From Acrasis kona (lineage: Eukaryota; Heterolobosea; Eutetramitea; Acrasida; Acrasidae), in contig JAOPGA020001721.1 in NCBI GenBank assembly GCA_026419775.2, positions 1 through 64,000 of the forward strand: a DNA stretch of 64,000 nucleotides. The letters are read 5' to 3'. Below the pieces are notes generated by a model that was not told the DNA's origin, ran no database searches, and worked only from the letters and a program-made list of their open reading frames with translations. Positions 40,905 through 50,012 of this stretch are shown piece by piece; the first letter of the stretch is position 1; the number at the start of each line of letters is the position of its first letter. Made by a program: the position numbers and the translations under genes.

Positions 40905-41852
40905 ATGGGAGCCCAGTACAGTACCATCAAGAAGAATATCCTCATTGAACAAGCCATCAGCTACAGAAAGAAATTGAGGAAGAGGCTTGAGAAAGGTACT
41001 GACAACAACGGCACAACCCAGTTCGAACTCACCGAGTTCCCACTCATCGACCTCATCAACAACGACTCCTTCATCACCAATGCTCCAGATGTCTTGGACA
41101 TCATCTACCATTCTCCAGAGGTCGTAGAAAGACTCAAGCAGTTCGAAGCATGCTCTGGTTTCCGTTGTGCCATCGCCAGTGTCAAGAACGAGAAACTAGA
41201 CACATGGCTCATGTCAAAGTTTGTTGGTAACAAGATGGACGAGAAGTACCAAAAGATGAAGAACAACTTGGAGAGGTTCATTCAGACTCAAATCTTCAAT
41301 GCCTTCTCGGAGAACTGCAGCATGGACAACGCGGACGCGAACCTCGACCCCCAGGAGTACTTTGATGAAGTTGCAGCAGCTGCTTCAAAGGCCATTGTCG
41401 ACAACATTGAAGCAGAGCAATCCAACGTGCAGTTAACTAAGCAAAAGAAGATTACCATGTATCCAATCTCCCAGTCAGTTAACTTTAATAACGCCATGAA
41501 GAACGTAGGAATGATCATCATGATGGCTGGAAACGTTGGTGTTGAGAAGGTGCAAGGTGGGTGCCTAACTAAGGGAAGAATCAGCGTGATAATGGACATG
41601 ACCATCAAGGTTATCGTTTTCAACAACTACGTCTTCTCAAAGAGATGTCTACAGAGCGTACTTAACGGTATTAGAGAAAGAGAGAATAGACAGAATGTTA
41701 GTGAACAAGTAGTAAGTGATCACATCGCAAGACATGAGAATACCGTCACCGAAGAAGGTAAGGTCAAGTTGACATTCAAGACTGAGGAGAAAGAAAAGTC
41801 GTTTGCCGCTAGATTGAGTACTGCTGTCGACAAGAATGTAATTGCCGGTTAA
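40905..41852 (+). CDS. Orphan protein with N-myristoylation signal, 315 aa
   Basis: Intronless. It begins MGAQYSTIKK, a textbook N-myristoylation site (Gly2, Ser6, following basic residues), so membrane attachment is likely. The rest is soluble and helical (RYxKKLRKRLEKG; KMKNNLERFIQTQIFNAF), with a more beta-like C-terminal part. No known domain recognised. A TATAAATA element at 40853-40860 lies about 50 bp upstream and probably acts as the TATA box. Confidence 0.7.
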   Translation: MGAQYSTIKKNILIEQAISYRKKLRKRLEKGTDNNGTTQFELTEFPLIDLINNDSFITNAPDVLDIIYHSPEVVERLKQFEACSGFRCAIASVKNEKLDTWLMSKFVGNKMDEKYQKMKNNLERFIQTQIFNAFSENCSMDNADANLDPQEYFDEVAAAASKAIVDNIEAEQSNVQLTKQKKITMYPISQSVNFNNAMKNVGMIIMMAGNVGVEKVQGGCLTKGRISVIMDMTIKVIVFNNYVFSKRCLQSVLNGIRERENRQNVSEQVVSDHIARHENTVTEEGKVKLTFKTEEKEKSFAARLSTAVDKNVIAG

Positions 41853-42220
41853 ATTAAGTCGGTGTTAGTCATAAATCAATTTTGTTTGTAGAATACTTGT
41901 TTCTCTTTTCTTTCAGATATTGAAATAAGTTATAGGTCCATGACGTTTTCAGCGACTACTCCTTGCGGAAATGCGCTAATGCGGAAATATTTCAATTTTA
42001 GATTTCTTACAACAAACACAAATACGCATCATAAAGTGTCTATGTAGAAGATACTATTCAACTTCTACCAAAGGTCAAAAATATCTAGATGATTAGAAAT
42101 ACCTTCAAGGTTGAATAAATGGATAAAATATTCGAGTTAGACAATTTCTTACCAACATTAAAAGAATGTTCGAAACGAATAAGCTCACTATTGCAACAGA
42201 ATTAATACAAAATTGTTTCT
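41853..42220. other. Intergenic between convergent genes
   Basis: 368 bp of AT-rich DNA holding two 3' ends. I see no gene, repeat or structured element. Confidence 0.5.
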
Positions 42221-42754
42221 TTATTTTTTCTTTTGTGAACTCTTAATGGTTAAAACGTCGTTTTCTGAATCGACGATGTACTTTGCAATGACGGAAGGAA
42301 TCTTGATGACCAAAATGTAGAAAATTATGCTGTTCATGAACCACCACACGATAGCAAAGTAAGATACATAGATGAGTGGTGACTTTGGCCAGATTTGCAT
42401 AGGGTGACCTAGAATTTTAGCAGCTACAAATCCCAAGCTGTACTCAGTGACCCATCCAATAACTGTGGTAATCAGCATCTTGACCCAAAAGTTTACTCTC
42501 AGTGTGAGCAATACCCACCACCACACGTTCCAGAACACGAAGCATAGAACTCCCCATGAGAACACAGATTGGAACGAGAACCAATAGTATGGTGAGTCTG
42601 GATAATACCAGCCATACTCTCCAGTAACCTTGTGTGTAAGTATGTTTTGAGATAGTTCAATGAACCAGAAGATGAAGGGGATATACATGAGTTGAATAGC
42701 AAGGTAAACCCAATCCATGATGAACTTCTTCTTGTTGTCTCCTGAAGGCTGCAT
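42221..42754 (-). CDS. Four-helix membrane protein, 177 aa (unknown)
   Basis: Intronless. A short charged N-terminus (MQPSGDNKKKF) is followed by four hydrophobic helices rich in Trp and Tyr (about 15-37, 57-85, 88-112 and 127-152) and a basic tail ending SSQKKK, which may act as a dilysine-type ER retrieval signal. No family recognised. Confidence 0.65.
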   Translation of the reverse strand: MQPSGDNKKKFIMDWVYLAIQLMYIPFIFWFIELSQNILTHKVTGEYGWYYPDSPYYWFSFQSVFSWGVLCFVFWNVWWWVLLTLRVNFWVKMLITTVIGWVTEYSLGFVAAKILGHPMQIWPKSPLIYVSYFAIVWWFMNSIIFYILVIKIPSVIAKYIVDSENDVLTIKSSQKKK

Positions 42755-43147
42755 TGTGTGTTTTGTATTTGTGTTTGTGCAAGTCCTGACGTGTTCCTTT
42801 TATATCTTTCATGCTTCCTTTGTGACAGTGACAAGTTCCCGAATAAGGAAGAATGACATCTATAAAAGTGTCCCTCCCCTTCCTGATGTTTGCAACGGCT
42901 AATTGTCGACATCAAGTTGTTTTATCTTCATCATGGAGATAAAACAACCCGGGTGCTGAAGTGTTCTTTTTATTGCACATATATAAGCACTTTTTATAGA
43001 AGAACAGTTCACACAACAAGTAACTTTCTTTGACATCACAATGTGTCGCTGGAATAAATTTTTTGAAAGGCGTCGCTCGCCTCTTTTAACAAAACAAGAA
43101 AAGATCGAAGAAAAAGGTCAAAGAAAATTAATTTTGATAAAAGTATT
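42755..43147. other. Spacer with an orphan TATA-like promoter
   Basis: Left part: promoter of the minus-strand membrane protein. Right part: a plus-strand TATATAA at about 42980, and about 60 bp downstream an ATG at 43041. That ATG opens a 56-codon frame (MCRWNKFFERRRSPLL) running into the antisense of the next gene. It looks like the start of a truncated or lost gene. Confidence 0.35.
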
Positions 43148-44517
43148 TTATAGTCCTGCTGTAAGTTGTTGTTGGTCTTCATGTTTTTGTTGTTTCAAGT
43201 ACTCTTTATGATCTATCAAAGGACGCATTAAACCATCTTTTAAATCATTCTCTGGAATGGGCTTTCCTTCCCTCTCCTTCATAAACTTGTCAATGTTCGC
43301 ACTGAGTTGCTTGCCTCTTGTAAACACAACCATGTCGGATAACTTGTTACCCAACTTACTTCCCAGGTTTGCTACGTGCATTTGATAATACATTGTACGG
43401 TTATCGTCCAACTTCTTGATGGAATATATTTGAAAGTCGGTGAAGGGTGGAGTTTTTTTTAGATTGTATTGATTTAGTTCCTCGTGGTAGCAAGGCTTGC
43501 TCATCGTTATGGACTCATCTGTCACGGGATCGTACATTGCTGTTGAGTTTACACAGTACACTCGGTTGGCCATTAGAGGGAACTTGAGGTCATAGATCAT
43601 TACGCAAACACTCCTGCCTTGCTTCATGTCCTTCCATGGATATTTCTTCTTTAGGTCCTCGTAGCTCAGATACTGCACGGTTCGTTCTCTAAGAATGTTA
43701 GCATCAAAGTCACTCACATACTTTGCGTGAAGCATGTAGTGTTCGACAAAATCAAAAGGATAGTGGAGGATCCCGACGTATTTGTTAACAAAGCAACCTT
43801 CTTTAACCCAGGATACGTTGGGAAAGAACTTTTTAATGTCGTCCGATTGGAAGGCCATGATCTTTTGATTTTTATCCCACCCCGATAGTTTCCAATCATA
43901 ACTGTCTTGTGAGAGATAACGCATGAATTCAATGTCACTGTCTTCAACGTAGTTTCCTTGAAAGTCAGCGTCAGAGTATTGCATCTCCATGGCCTTCTTT
44001 AACACGCCGACGGTATCCAGCCACTCATGTTTCTTTGTGTTTACTAGGCTAAACCAGATTGGGGAACGGATGAACCTCGGCATTACGTCTTTGGACATCT
44101 CTTCGTTGGTAATGTTCCTTACATTAATAAATTGTTTAACAACTAAATCAAGACCGTAAGCATCCATGTTGGCTGATATATTTATTAACTCGGTTCTGTC
44201 CCTTGAAGAAATATTAATTTCGCGAGGGGCACCTTGTTCAACATATGTCGTTATAACTTCAATTAACTTTGATTTGAATTGTACAACTTTAGATTCTGGC
44301 AGCTTTCTGAATTCGATGACTAATTGGTCAACGGCATCCATGAAGTCCAAACTCTCAGTGTTTAGTGTACCCTCCAAATATTCACAAAGACATTTTCTTG
44401 CCTCTTCATCTTCAAGGTTTAGGAAAGCTTTTACAATTACTACTTACTCTTTCTGATGAGGTCGAGCGAGAAAATGTACTCTTTTACGAGGTCTGCTGCT
44501 TTCACTCTCTTCCCCAT
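43148..44517 (-). CDS. RGS domain protein with START-like C-terminal domain
   Basis: Two exons: 44448-44517 and 43148-44409, intron 38 nt (GTAAGT...TTGAAG); 443 aa starting MGKRVKAAD. An RGS domain spans about residues 8-155: EYLEGTLNTESLDFMDAV, YVEQGAPREINISSRDR, VMPRFIRSPIW. RGS domains speed GTP hydrolysis by G-alpha. The remaining 240 residues (VGILHYPFDFVEHYMLHA, RSVCVMIYDLKFPLMANR, FQIYSIKKL) look like a START/Bet v1-type lipid-binding fold. The RGS call is fairly sure and the START call moderate. I infer a G-protein regulator tuned by a lipid ligand. Confidence 0.75.
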
Positions 44518-45260
44518 GTTTCAAAAGAGATGATTATTTTTGCCAAACATCAATCAACTAACATAAAGTGTTCTTTATGTAGATGTCATGTGCCATTTCT
44601 GGTTGTTTTGCTTTAATTAGTACCATTTATTATTATTCAACTGAAATCCAACTTCAAATGTCAAATTTGTGCACTCTTTAATATAATACAACGTCAGCCG
44701 GAGCAGGAGTTCTGAAAACACCAAAACTACTTTTAATAATAAAAAACACCAAAACTACTTTTGTGTGCCACATGCAGTGATTACTGTAACCATTTACAGA
44801 AAGTCATTAGTCACTGTCAATCCCTGTCGAATCAATTGTGTCCACTTCTTAAGTAGCAAATAGATAAAATCACCGGATGATAAAGGGAAATCAAGATTTA
44901 GTCCTGATGACCCAGAACGACAATAAAAAATGTAAGTATTAATACAGGTTCTTCCGTCTCACTGTGGAATTTTCCGACTCATTATAAATCCTGCGATAAA
45001 AAATGCAACTCTGCAGAGTTAATAAAATTTCATTGGCAATATTTATCTATTCAATTCTTTTCTGTTTATCGCTAGTCTGATGTGGTAATTTTGTTCAAGT
45101 CGCTTTTATGATAATGGCACTTGTCCATTCAACAGATTCTAGTTGACTATTTTTACAATTTACATAATTTATTTTACTTTCAGGTTGGCCTGAAATTAAC
45201 CGTTAAAAGGAATTTGAAATATTAGATTGAGAGTAATTCATTCTGAAAAAACAAAGTACA
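44518..45260. other. Intergenic region upstream of histone H3
   Basis: 743 bp of AT-rich DNA with no gene. It includes the promoter of the RGS gene, a pair of 20-bp direct repeats (44715-44734 and 44743-44762), and the H3 promoter on the right. No clear histone-type hexamer or octamer element is seen. Confidence 0.45.
44715..44762. repeat. 20-bp direct repeat, two copies
   Basis: The exact unit AAAACACCAAAACTACTTTT occurs at 44715-44734 and 44743-44762, with a 28-bp period. Probably a local slippage duplication. Confidence 0.8.
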
Positions 45261-45671
45261 ATGGCACGCACAAAGCAAACAGCACGTAAATCAACTGGTG
45301 GAAAAGCACCCCGTAAACAACTTGCCAGCAAGGCAGCCAAAAAGACAGCCCCATCCTCAGGAGGTCTAAAGAAGCCACACAGATACAAGCCAGGAACCGT
45401 TGCTTTACGTGAAATTCGTCGTTACCAGAAGAGCACTGAACTTTTGATCCGCAGAGCACCCTTCCAACGTTTGGTTCGTGAGATTGCACAAGATTACAAG
45501 TCCGACTTACGTTTCCAACAATCTGCTGTTGATGCTCTTCAAGAAGCGTCAGAAGCATATTTGGTTGGTCTATTTGAGGACACAAATTTGTGCGCGATTC
45601 ATGCAAAGAGAGTCACCATTATGCCAAAAGACGTACAACTCGCTAGAAGAATCCGTGGAGAACGCAGTTAA
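45261..45671 (+). CDS. Histone H3 (divergent)
   Basis: Intronless, 136 aa, full length. The tail keeps Lys4, Lys9, Lys14, Lys27 and Lys36 ([21 protein letters not shown]). Differences from canonical H3 include R26K, S28T, A31S, T32S, V35L, R42K, K64R, L65A, F78Y, T80S, S86Q and M90D. The last two lie in the chaperone-recognition patch (canonical SAVM or AAIG). The region is not CENP-A-like, because the N-terminal tail and loop 1 lengths are normal. The 3' end has an ordinary AATAAA at 45720 instead of a histone stem-loop, so the mRNA is probably polyadenylated. Confidence 0.96.
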   Translation: MARTKQTARKSTGGKAPRKQLASKAAKKTAPSSGGLKKPHRYKPGTVALREIRRYQKSTELLIRRAPFQRLVREIAQDYKSDLRFQQSAVDALQEASEAYLVGLFEDTNLCAIHAKRVTIMPKDVQLARRIRGERS

Positions 45672-45827
45672 ATACGTATCATCCTTTATTTCTTACTAAA
45701 ACCTTTGTACATTTTTGATAATAAATCCCTGCTGAATCTCACAAGACTTCTTTATTATGCATAACAAACATTTAAGATCATCGTTCAGAACATAATCAGC
45801 ACTCACAAACAGTCAATGTTTTTTCGG

Positions 45828-46751
45828 TCACTCTTTTGAATCGTTCTTCAAACAGTCAAGCACAACTTGCCATATTTCGACCTTTGTCACAATGGCCTTG
45901 GTTTTGTTGGTCTCTACATCATCTTTAATGTCTACGGAGACATTCAACTCGTCAATGTGAAAGTAATAAATTTTGTCTTGACACTTCTTTCTGCGGTAAG
46001 TACTTCTGGGGTCCAACCTCAGCACCTCCAGGATTGCATCTCGTACGTCGTGCCAGTCTTTGTAAAACTTCAAAGGATGTTTTGCATCATTGCAACACTC
46101 TTCTAACTGTTTTATGGCTTGTTCGGTGAAGGTGATATCCTCAATTGGCGATACTGGTGGCTGTTCTATCCATGATGGGTAACTAACATTGGGTGGTGTT
46201 ACATCCACTCCTCCTCCATGAGCCGAGTTAAAATATCCTGCGGTGTCATATTGTGGAATAAAGGGTTTAATGTCTAGAACTGGTGTGCCGTCAATCAAGT
46301 CCATACCTGATAAATGCAATACTCCCTCTTTCATGTCTACGGCCTCGAGTTTAGCAAGAGTCAGACCTATGGGGTTGGGTCGGTGAGGCGTGCGACTGGC
46401 GAAAACACCTACTTTACCACCATTAAGCCTGGGTGCTCTTACTTTAGTTCTAATCTGTTTGTAGTCGTCGCCATTGTCATGAAAGTGGTATATAAGCCAT
46501 AAATGTGAAAAATCTTGTAGACCATCAAGTCCATGTCCTTGTGCAAATTTACCAAAACAATTCTCAGGTGTAAGTACCAAACGGCCTTTTGATTTTGTAC
46601 AAAGTGCACCTTGTCTGGGAGTAGCATTTTTTCTAGTAAACACGGATTCGAATATACCAATTGGTTTCACGATAAGATTTGTATTGTTTGCTCCATTAAC
46701 TGCATTGTTTTCCACTTCCACTTGTTCATTTAACATGGTTGATTCACTCAT
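45828..46751 (-). CDS. TRMO: tRNA (adenine-N6) methyltransferase TRMO (TsaA-like)
   Basis: Intronless, 307 aa. TRMO methylates t6A37 to m6t6A in tRNA(Thr) using SAM. The TsaA-like beta-barrel covers about residues 30-185, with PIGIFESVFTRKNATPRQG, HLWLIYHFHDN, RAPRLNGGKVGVFASRTPHRPNPIGLT and DLIDGTPVLDIKPFIPQYD. The C-terminal domain (about 210-305; DPRSTYRRKK) matches the eukaryotic/bacterial TRMO extension. Start codons of this gene and the PPR gene are only 7 bp apart, head to head. Confidence 0.92.
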   Translation of the reverse strand: MSESTMLNEQVEVENNAVNGANNTNLIVKPIGIFESVFTRKNATPRQGALCTKSKGRLVLTPENCFGKFAQGHGLDGLQDFSHLWLIYHFHDNGDDYKQIRTKVRAPRLNGGKVGVFASRTPHRPNPIGLTLAKLEAVDMKEGVLHLSGMDLIDGTPVLDIKPFIPQYDTAGYFNSAHGGGVDVTPPNVSYPSWIEQPPVSPIEDITFTEQAIKQLEECCNDAKHPLKFYKDWHDVRDAILEVLRLDPRSTYRRKKCQDKIYYFHIDELNVSVDIKDDVETNKTKAIVTKVEIWQVVLDCLKNDSKE

Positions 46752-46758
46752 TTTTGTA
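46752..46758. promoter_or_regulatory. 7-bp gap between divergent start codons
   Basis: TRMO (minus) starts at 46751 and the PPR gene (plus) at 46759. Both promoters must therefore lie inside the opposite coding regions, or the transcripts are nearly leaderless. Upstream in-frame ATG at 46735 would even make the coding regions overlap. Confidence 0.6.
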
Positions 46759-48288
46759 ATGCTTAGAGCAGGGCTTCGGACAAGAACCTTGTTGCATGGA
46801 ATTCATCAACATAGGGTTCTACATAATTTGGAAAATAACATATTCAAAACAACAAGTATCGAGCAACAGTCAAAAGCATTAGGTGTCGCATCCTTCGATC
46901 ATGAAGCAGAAATGGATAAAATTATAACGTCGGAGATAGAAAATAATACAGTCGATCGCCCTAAGCAATTGCGCACAGAATTTTTGGACTCATTGTTGAG
47001 AAAATACGAAACAGAGAGAATAGATATGATTTGGAGGGAGCTTGAGGGGTCGCTTCATTCATATGGACCAATAGAACTTACGGTTATTTACAACTTTTTC
47101 ATATTAAGATTCTGGGTGAATCATTTTCACGATAAAGCGATCGCTCTCTTTGAGGAAATGAGACAGCCGAGTTCAATTTTTAAGCCTAACATTTACACAT
47201 TTACTGTAATGATACAGATGTACTTTCGGTACGGTAAATATCAACCGGGATGGAAATTATTTAACGAGCTCATGAAATCGGAAACCCACATTGACCAAAC
47301 ACTTTTTTCGGTAATATTACAGCACTTTTTCGAAACGGAACAGACAGAAGAATACCTTACACTTTATCAACGATTCACAAAGAATGGATTATTGAGGCCT
47401 ACCATTTTTGAACTTACGAACTTGATGAGGGTATATCTTCAGATGGGACAATATGACACAGCAATCAGAGTGATGGACCAAATGCATGAGATCATGACGG
47501 TGGACGGCTACGCCATTATACATTGTATCAAGGGATTAATCAAAGCTGATTTAATGGACATGGCCAGCGACGTTATATACAAGATGCATGCCGTTTACAA
47601 AGTGAAGCCAACCAATGTTTTCTTGAGTGTCCTGTGTACGGAGATGGTAAAGAGGGAACGTGTAAAGAGAGCTCTTCAATTGTATTACTATTATGTGGAG
47701 GAGAAGAAAATTAAACCTAATGGAATGACTTGCATGACTTTATTTAGTGCTATTTTTAAACAAAAAGAATATGAAACAGCTATAAAACTTTATAACCATG
47801 TAACTCATTTTGGTAAAATGGACAGTGTGTTCTATGCGTACATTATGATAACTTTTTACAGACATTATCTTCCTGGATTGGCCAAGAGGGTCATGAAGGA
47901 TATAAAAAATGCGGGTATTACACTCCAACACAGAGAAGTAGACGCCGCATTCTTGGGAACTCATCCTCGCTTCAAGTACGACATCCTCAGTCAAATGTTT
48001 GATGACTTTACCGAACTTGGTATTAATTATGATGAATGGCTTGAGTGGTACGGGTTCATGAATCGTGAAGTTTTTAGGAGACAAATGTTAGCGGAGTTTA
48101 ATAATAGACAAGAGAATCAAAATGAAACTCCGGAGATGGAGCATTCTTCGGAGAGGCAAATGGAAGAAGTAGACAACTTTGGTTTGTTGGAAGAGGAAAT
48201 CCGAAGGCAACAGGAGGAAGAGATAGATGATGATAACTGGGAAGACGAGATTTTTGACATTGACCTTAAAATAAATAAAAATAAATAA
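46759..48288 (+). CDS. Mitochondrial pentatricopeptide repeat protein
   Basis: Intronless, 509 aa from the ATG at 46759. The N-terminus (MLRAGLRTRTLLHGIHQHR) is a typical mitochondrial presequence: Arg-rich, no acids. From about residue 125 to 400 helical hairpins of 35 residues repeat, such as FKPNIYTFTVMIQMYFRYGKY, QTEEYLTLYQRF, GQYDTAIRVMDQM and KVKPTNVFLSVLCTEM. These are PPR motifs of the P class, which bind RNA base by base. The acidic C-terminus (EEEIRRQQEEEIDDDN) is disordered. Target transcript unknown. Confidence 0.85.
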   Translation: MLRAGLRTRTLLHGIHQHRVLHNLENNIFKTTSIEQQSKALGVASFDHEAEMDKIITSEIENNTVDRPKQLRTEFLDSLLRKYETERIDMIWRELEGSLHSYGPIELTVIYNFFILRFWVNHFHDKAIALFEEMRQPSSIFKPNIYTFTVMIQMYFRYGKYQPGWKLFNELMKSETHIDQTLFSVILQHFFETEQTEEYLTLYQRFTKNGLLRPTIFELTNLMRVYLQMGQYDTAIRVMDQMHEIMTVDGYAIIHCIKGLIKADLMDMASDVIYKMHAVYKVKPTNVFLSVLCTEMVKRERVKRALQLYYYYVEEKKIKPNGMTCMTLFSAIFKQKEYETAIKLYNHVTHFGKMDSVFYAYIMITFYRHYLPGLAKRVMKDIKNAGITLQHREVDAAFLGTHPRFKYDILSQMFDDFTELGINYDEWLEWYGFMNREVFRRQMLAEFNNRQENQNETPEMEHSSERQMEEVDNFGLLEEEIRRQQEEEIDDDNWEDEIFDIDLKINKNK

Positions 48289-48572
48289 AAAATTGTAAAA
48301 TTTTTTCTTAATTAGTATGTTTAAAAAAAGTTCATCACTACTAAAACAAGAATTACCAACGACTGGAAATGGTAGCGGATTAATTGCTTGTTACCACTCA
48401 ACGGAGTCATANGTATCAGTGTTCGTGCTATCATGTACTGCACTTTACTGTACACTATGTGTTCCGCAACCGTCCGTGACGTCACGTGTTGTAACTACTA
48501 TTTATATCCTTTTTAATTTTTAGACATTTAATGTCGTATGTGTGAGTTTACCACAATTGATAGAAAAATATA
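48289..48572. other. Promoter spacer with one unresolved base
   Basis: 284 bp between the PPR and SANT genes, same strand. Base 48412 is an unresolved n. The right half carries the CRE-like palindrome given separately. Small ORFs here lack coding character. Confidence 0.5.
48475..48488. promoter_or_regulatory. CRE-like palindrome overlapping a CACGTG box
   Basis: CGTGACGTCACG is a 12-bp perfect palindrome (48475-48486) containing TGACGTCA, the bZIP/CREB site. A CACGTG E-box/G-box (48483-48488) overlaps its right end. It lies 85 bp before the SANT-protein ATG, a proximal-promoter position. Binding is inferred. Confidence 0.55.
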
Positions 48573-49629
48573 ATGGAAGACTCGGACTCTGACGGAACAT
48601 TCGATGCCGGAGATGTGTACAACGAGTCCTCAGACAGTGATCGAGAGGTTAGGCCCAAAAAGACTTCCCCAGTACGTAGACCGAAAAAGGGCACAATGGC
48701 ACCTGCACCAGGCACTCTGAGAAGTCATACACCCACAAGAAGAAAAAATGCAGGAGACCGCGAGACTAAAGGGGGTCGAAATAGACATACTTTTACGGAA
48801 AGTGAGGACGAGAGGCTTCTTGAAGCTGTGAAAACGCAAGTTAGAGTTGACGGAACTATAAAGTGGAAAGAGGTTGCACAAGTGGTTAACAAACGATTGA
48901 CCTTTAAACAATGTCTTCAGGTAAGTGCATCAAATTTTAACATTACTGATCACCCACCAGCATTACAACCGTGTTATTTTATGTAAAAAGGGAGTAAGAA
49001 TGACTGATGACGAGCTTATAGAACTTTATCACTATGTGAAGCAGCACAATGAAAAGATGAGTTACATTTCGAAGTCGTACTACGACTGCTACTATCCAGA
49101 CAACCAACTCAGATACTATTACAAGAGGCATATTAAGGACAACAAACAGTTAAAGGTCCGGTACGACAAGATGACGCAGGAGGAATTGGACGTAATCATA
49201 CAAGTCAACCAAAAGTCAAGATTAGAGAGTCTACGAGGCGAAGGTGCTGGTGCAAACACACAAGACCCTGTTAAACAGGACCCGAGTACAGAAGAGCAGC
49301 CCGAACAGAGCGAAAAGGTGGAGATCGTCATTAAGAAAGAAAGTGATGAGATTAAACCACAGTCAGTAGAGACAAAAATACACCAAACAGAGGGTACGGA
49401 GGAGACAAAAGATGCAATTGATATCGATGCCGAGGCTCTAAACAATTTCACACTATTTTGTACGTACGTGTGCGAGAGCACTGATAAGAGATCAAGAGAG
49501 GATACTGAAAGCATAAAGGACGAACCACCAACAAAAATACAAAAGAAAACAAATGATGTACACGATTTGGAACCAAGAAGACTTTTAAGGTCCAACTCAA
49601 ATAACAGATTAATAAATGAAATACGGTAA
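48573..49629 (+). CDS. SANT/Myb-like domain protein
   Basis: Two exons: 48573-48920 and 48991-49629, intron 70 nt (GTAAGT...AAAAAG), the longest found here; 328 aa. An acidic/basic disordered N-terminus (1-65) leads to a SANT/Myb-type helix-turn-helix (about 70-150: HTFTESEDERLLEAVKTQ, IKWKEVAQVV, TFKQCLQGVR). A second helical part (TDDELIELYHYVKQ, LRYYYKRHIKDN) follows. The C-terminal half is acidic and disordered, with a KRSRED/PPTKIQKK nuclear-type signal. Probably nuclear, DNA- or chromatin-binding. Exact family unknown. Confidence 0.7.
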
Positions 49630-50012
49630 ATAAAAAGTAAATAGATTCTATAAAGACTGCTTTCACTGTATAAAGTATTACGCTGTATAATTGTAATTTT
49701 GGTGGTTGGCCTGACAAATGACACATTCGGACAAATCTCTGAGGTTGCCCCGTGGTTAATATTGTTGCACAAAGAAAATCAATGATGCTCTCAGAAAAAC
49801 AATTATTCAAGGTTGGACAACAAAGAAGTGCAATATACTTAATTGTTTATTGATGCGTCTTCTTCTTTGGAACGTTCACAGGAGATAGATAAGCTTTCAA
49901 ACTTGTCATAGTGCAAATCCAGTTTTGTACTTGTTGGTTTTATGCGTCCGACCAACACACGGTTCCGGACATAAAACTCCCTTCCAATTTGCTATTGTAA
50001 ACATATTCACAC
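49630..50012. other. Intergenic region
   Basis: 383 bp holding the SANT-gene 3' end and the SLC35F6 promoter. A 50-codon minus-strand open stretch (49839-49991, with REFYVRNRVLVGRIK) looks protein-like. It has no start codon or upstream exon that avoids the SLC35F6 gene, so it is not called a gene. Confidence 0.45.

Noticed and set aside
46684-46758. N-terminal extension of the PPR protein
   Set aside because: The longer frame starts at a non-ATG codon and runs antisense through TRMO; the ATG at 46759 begins a clean mitochondrial presequence.
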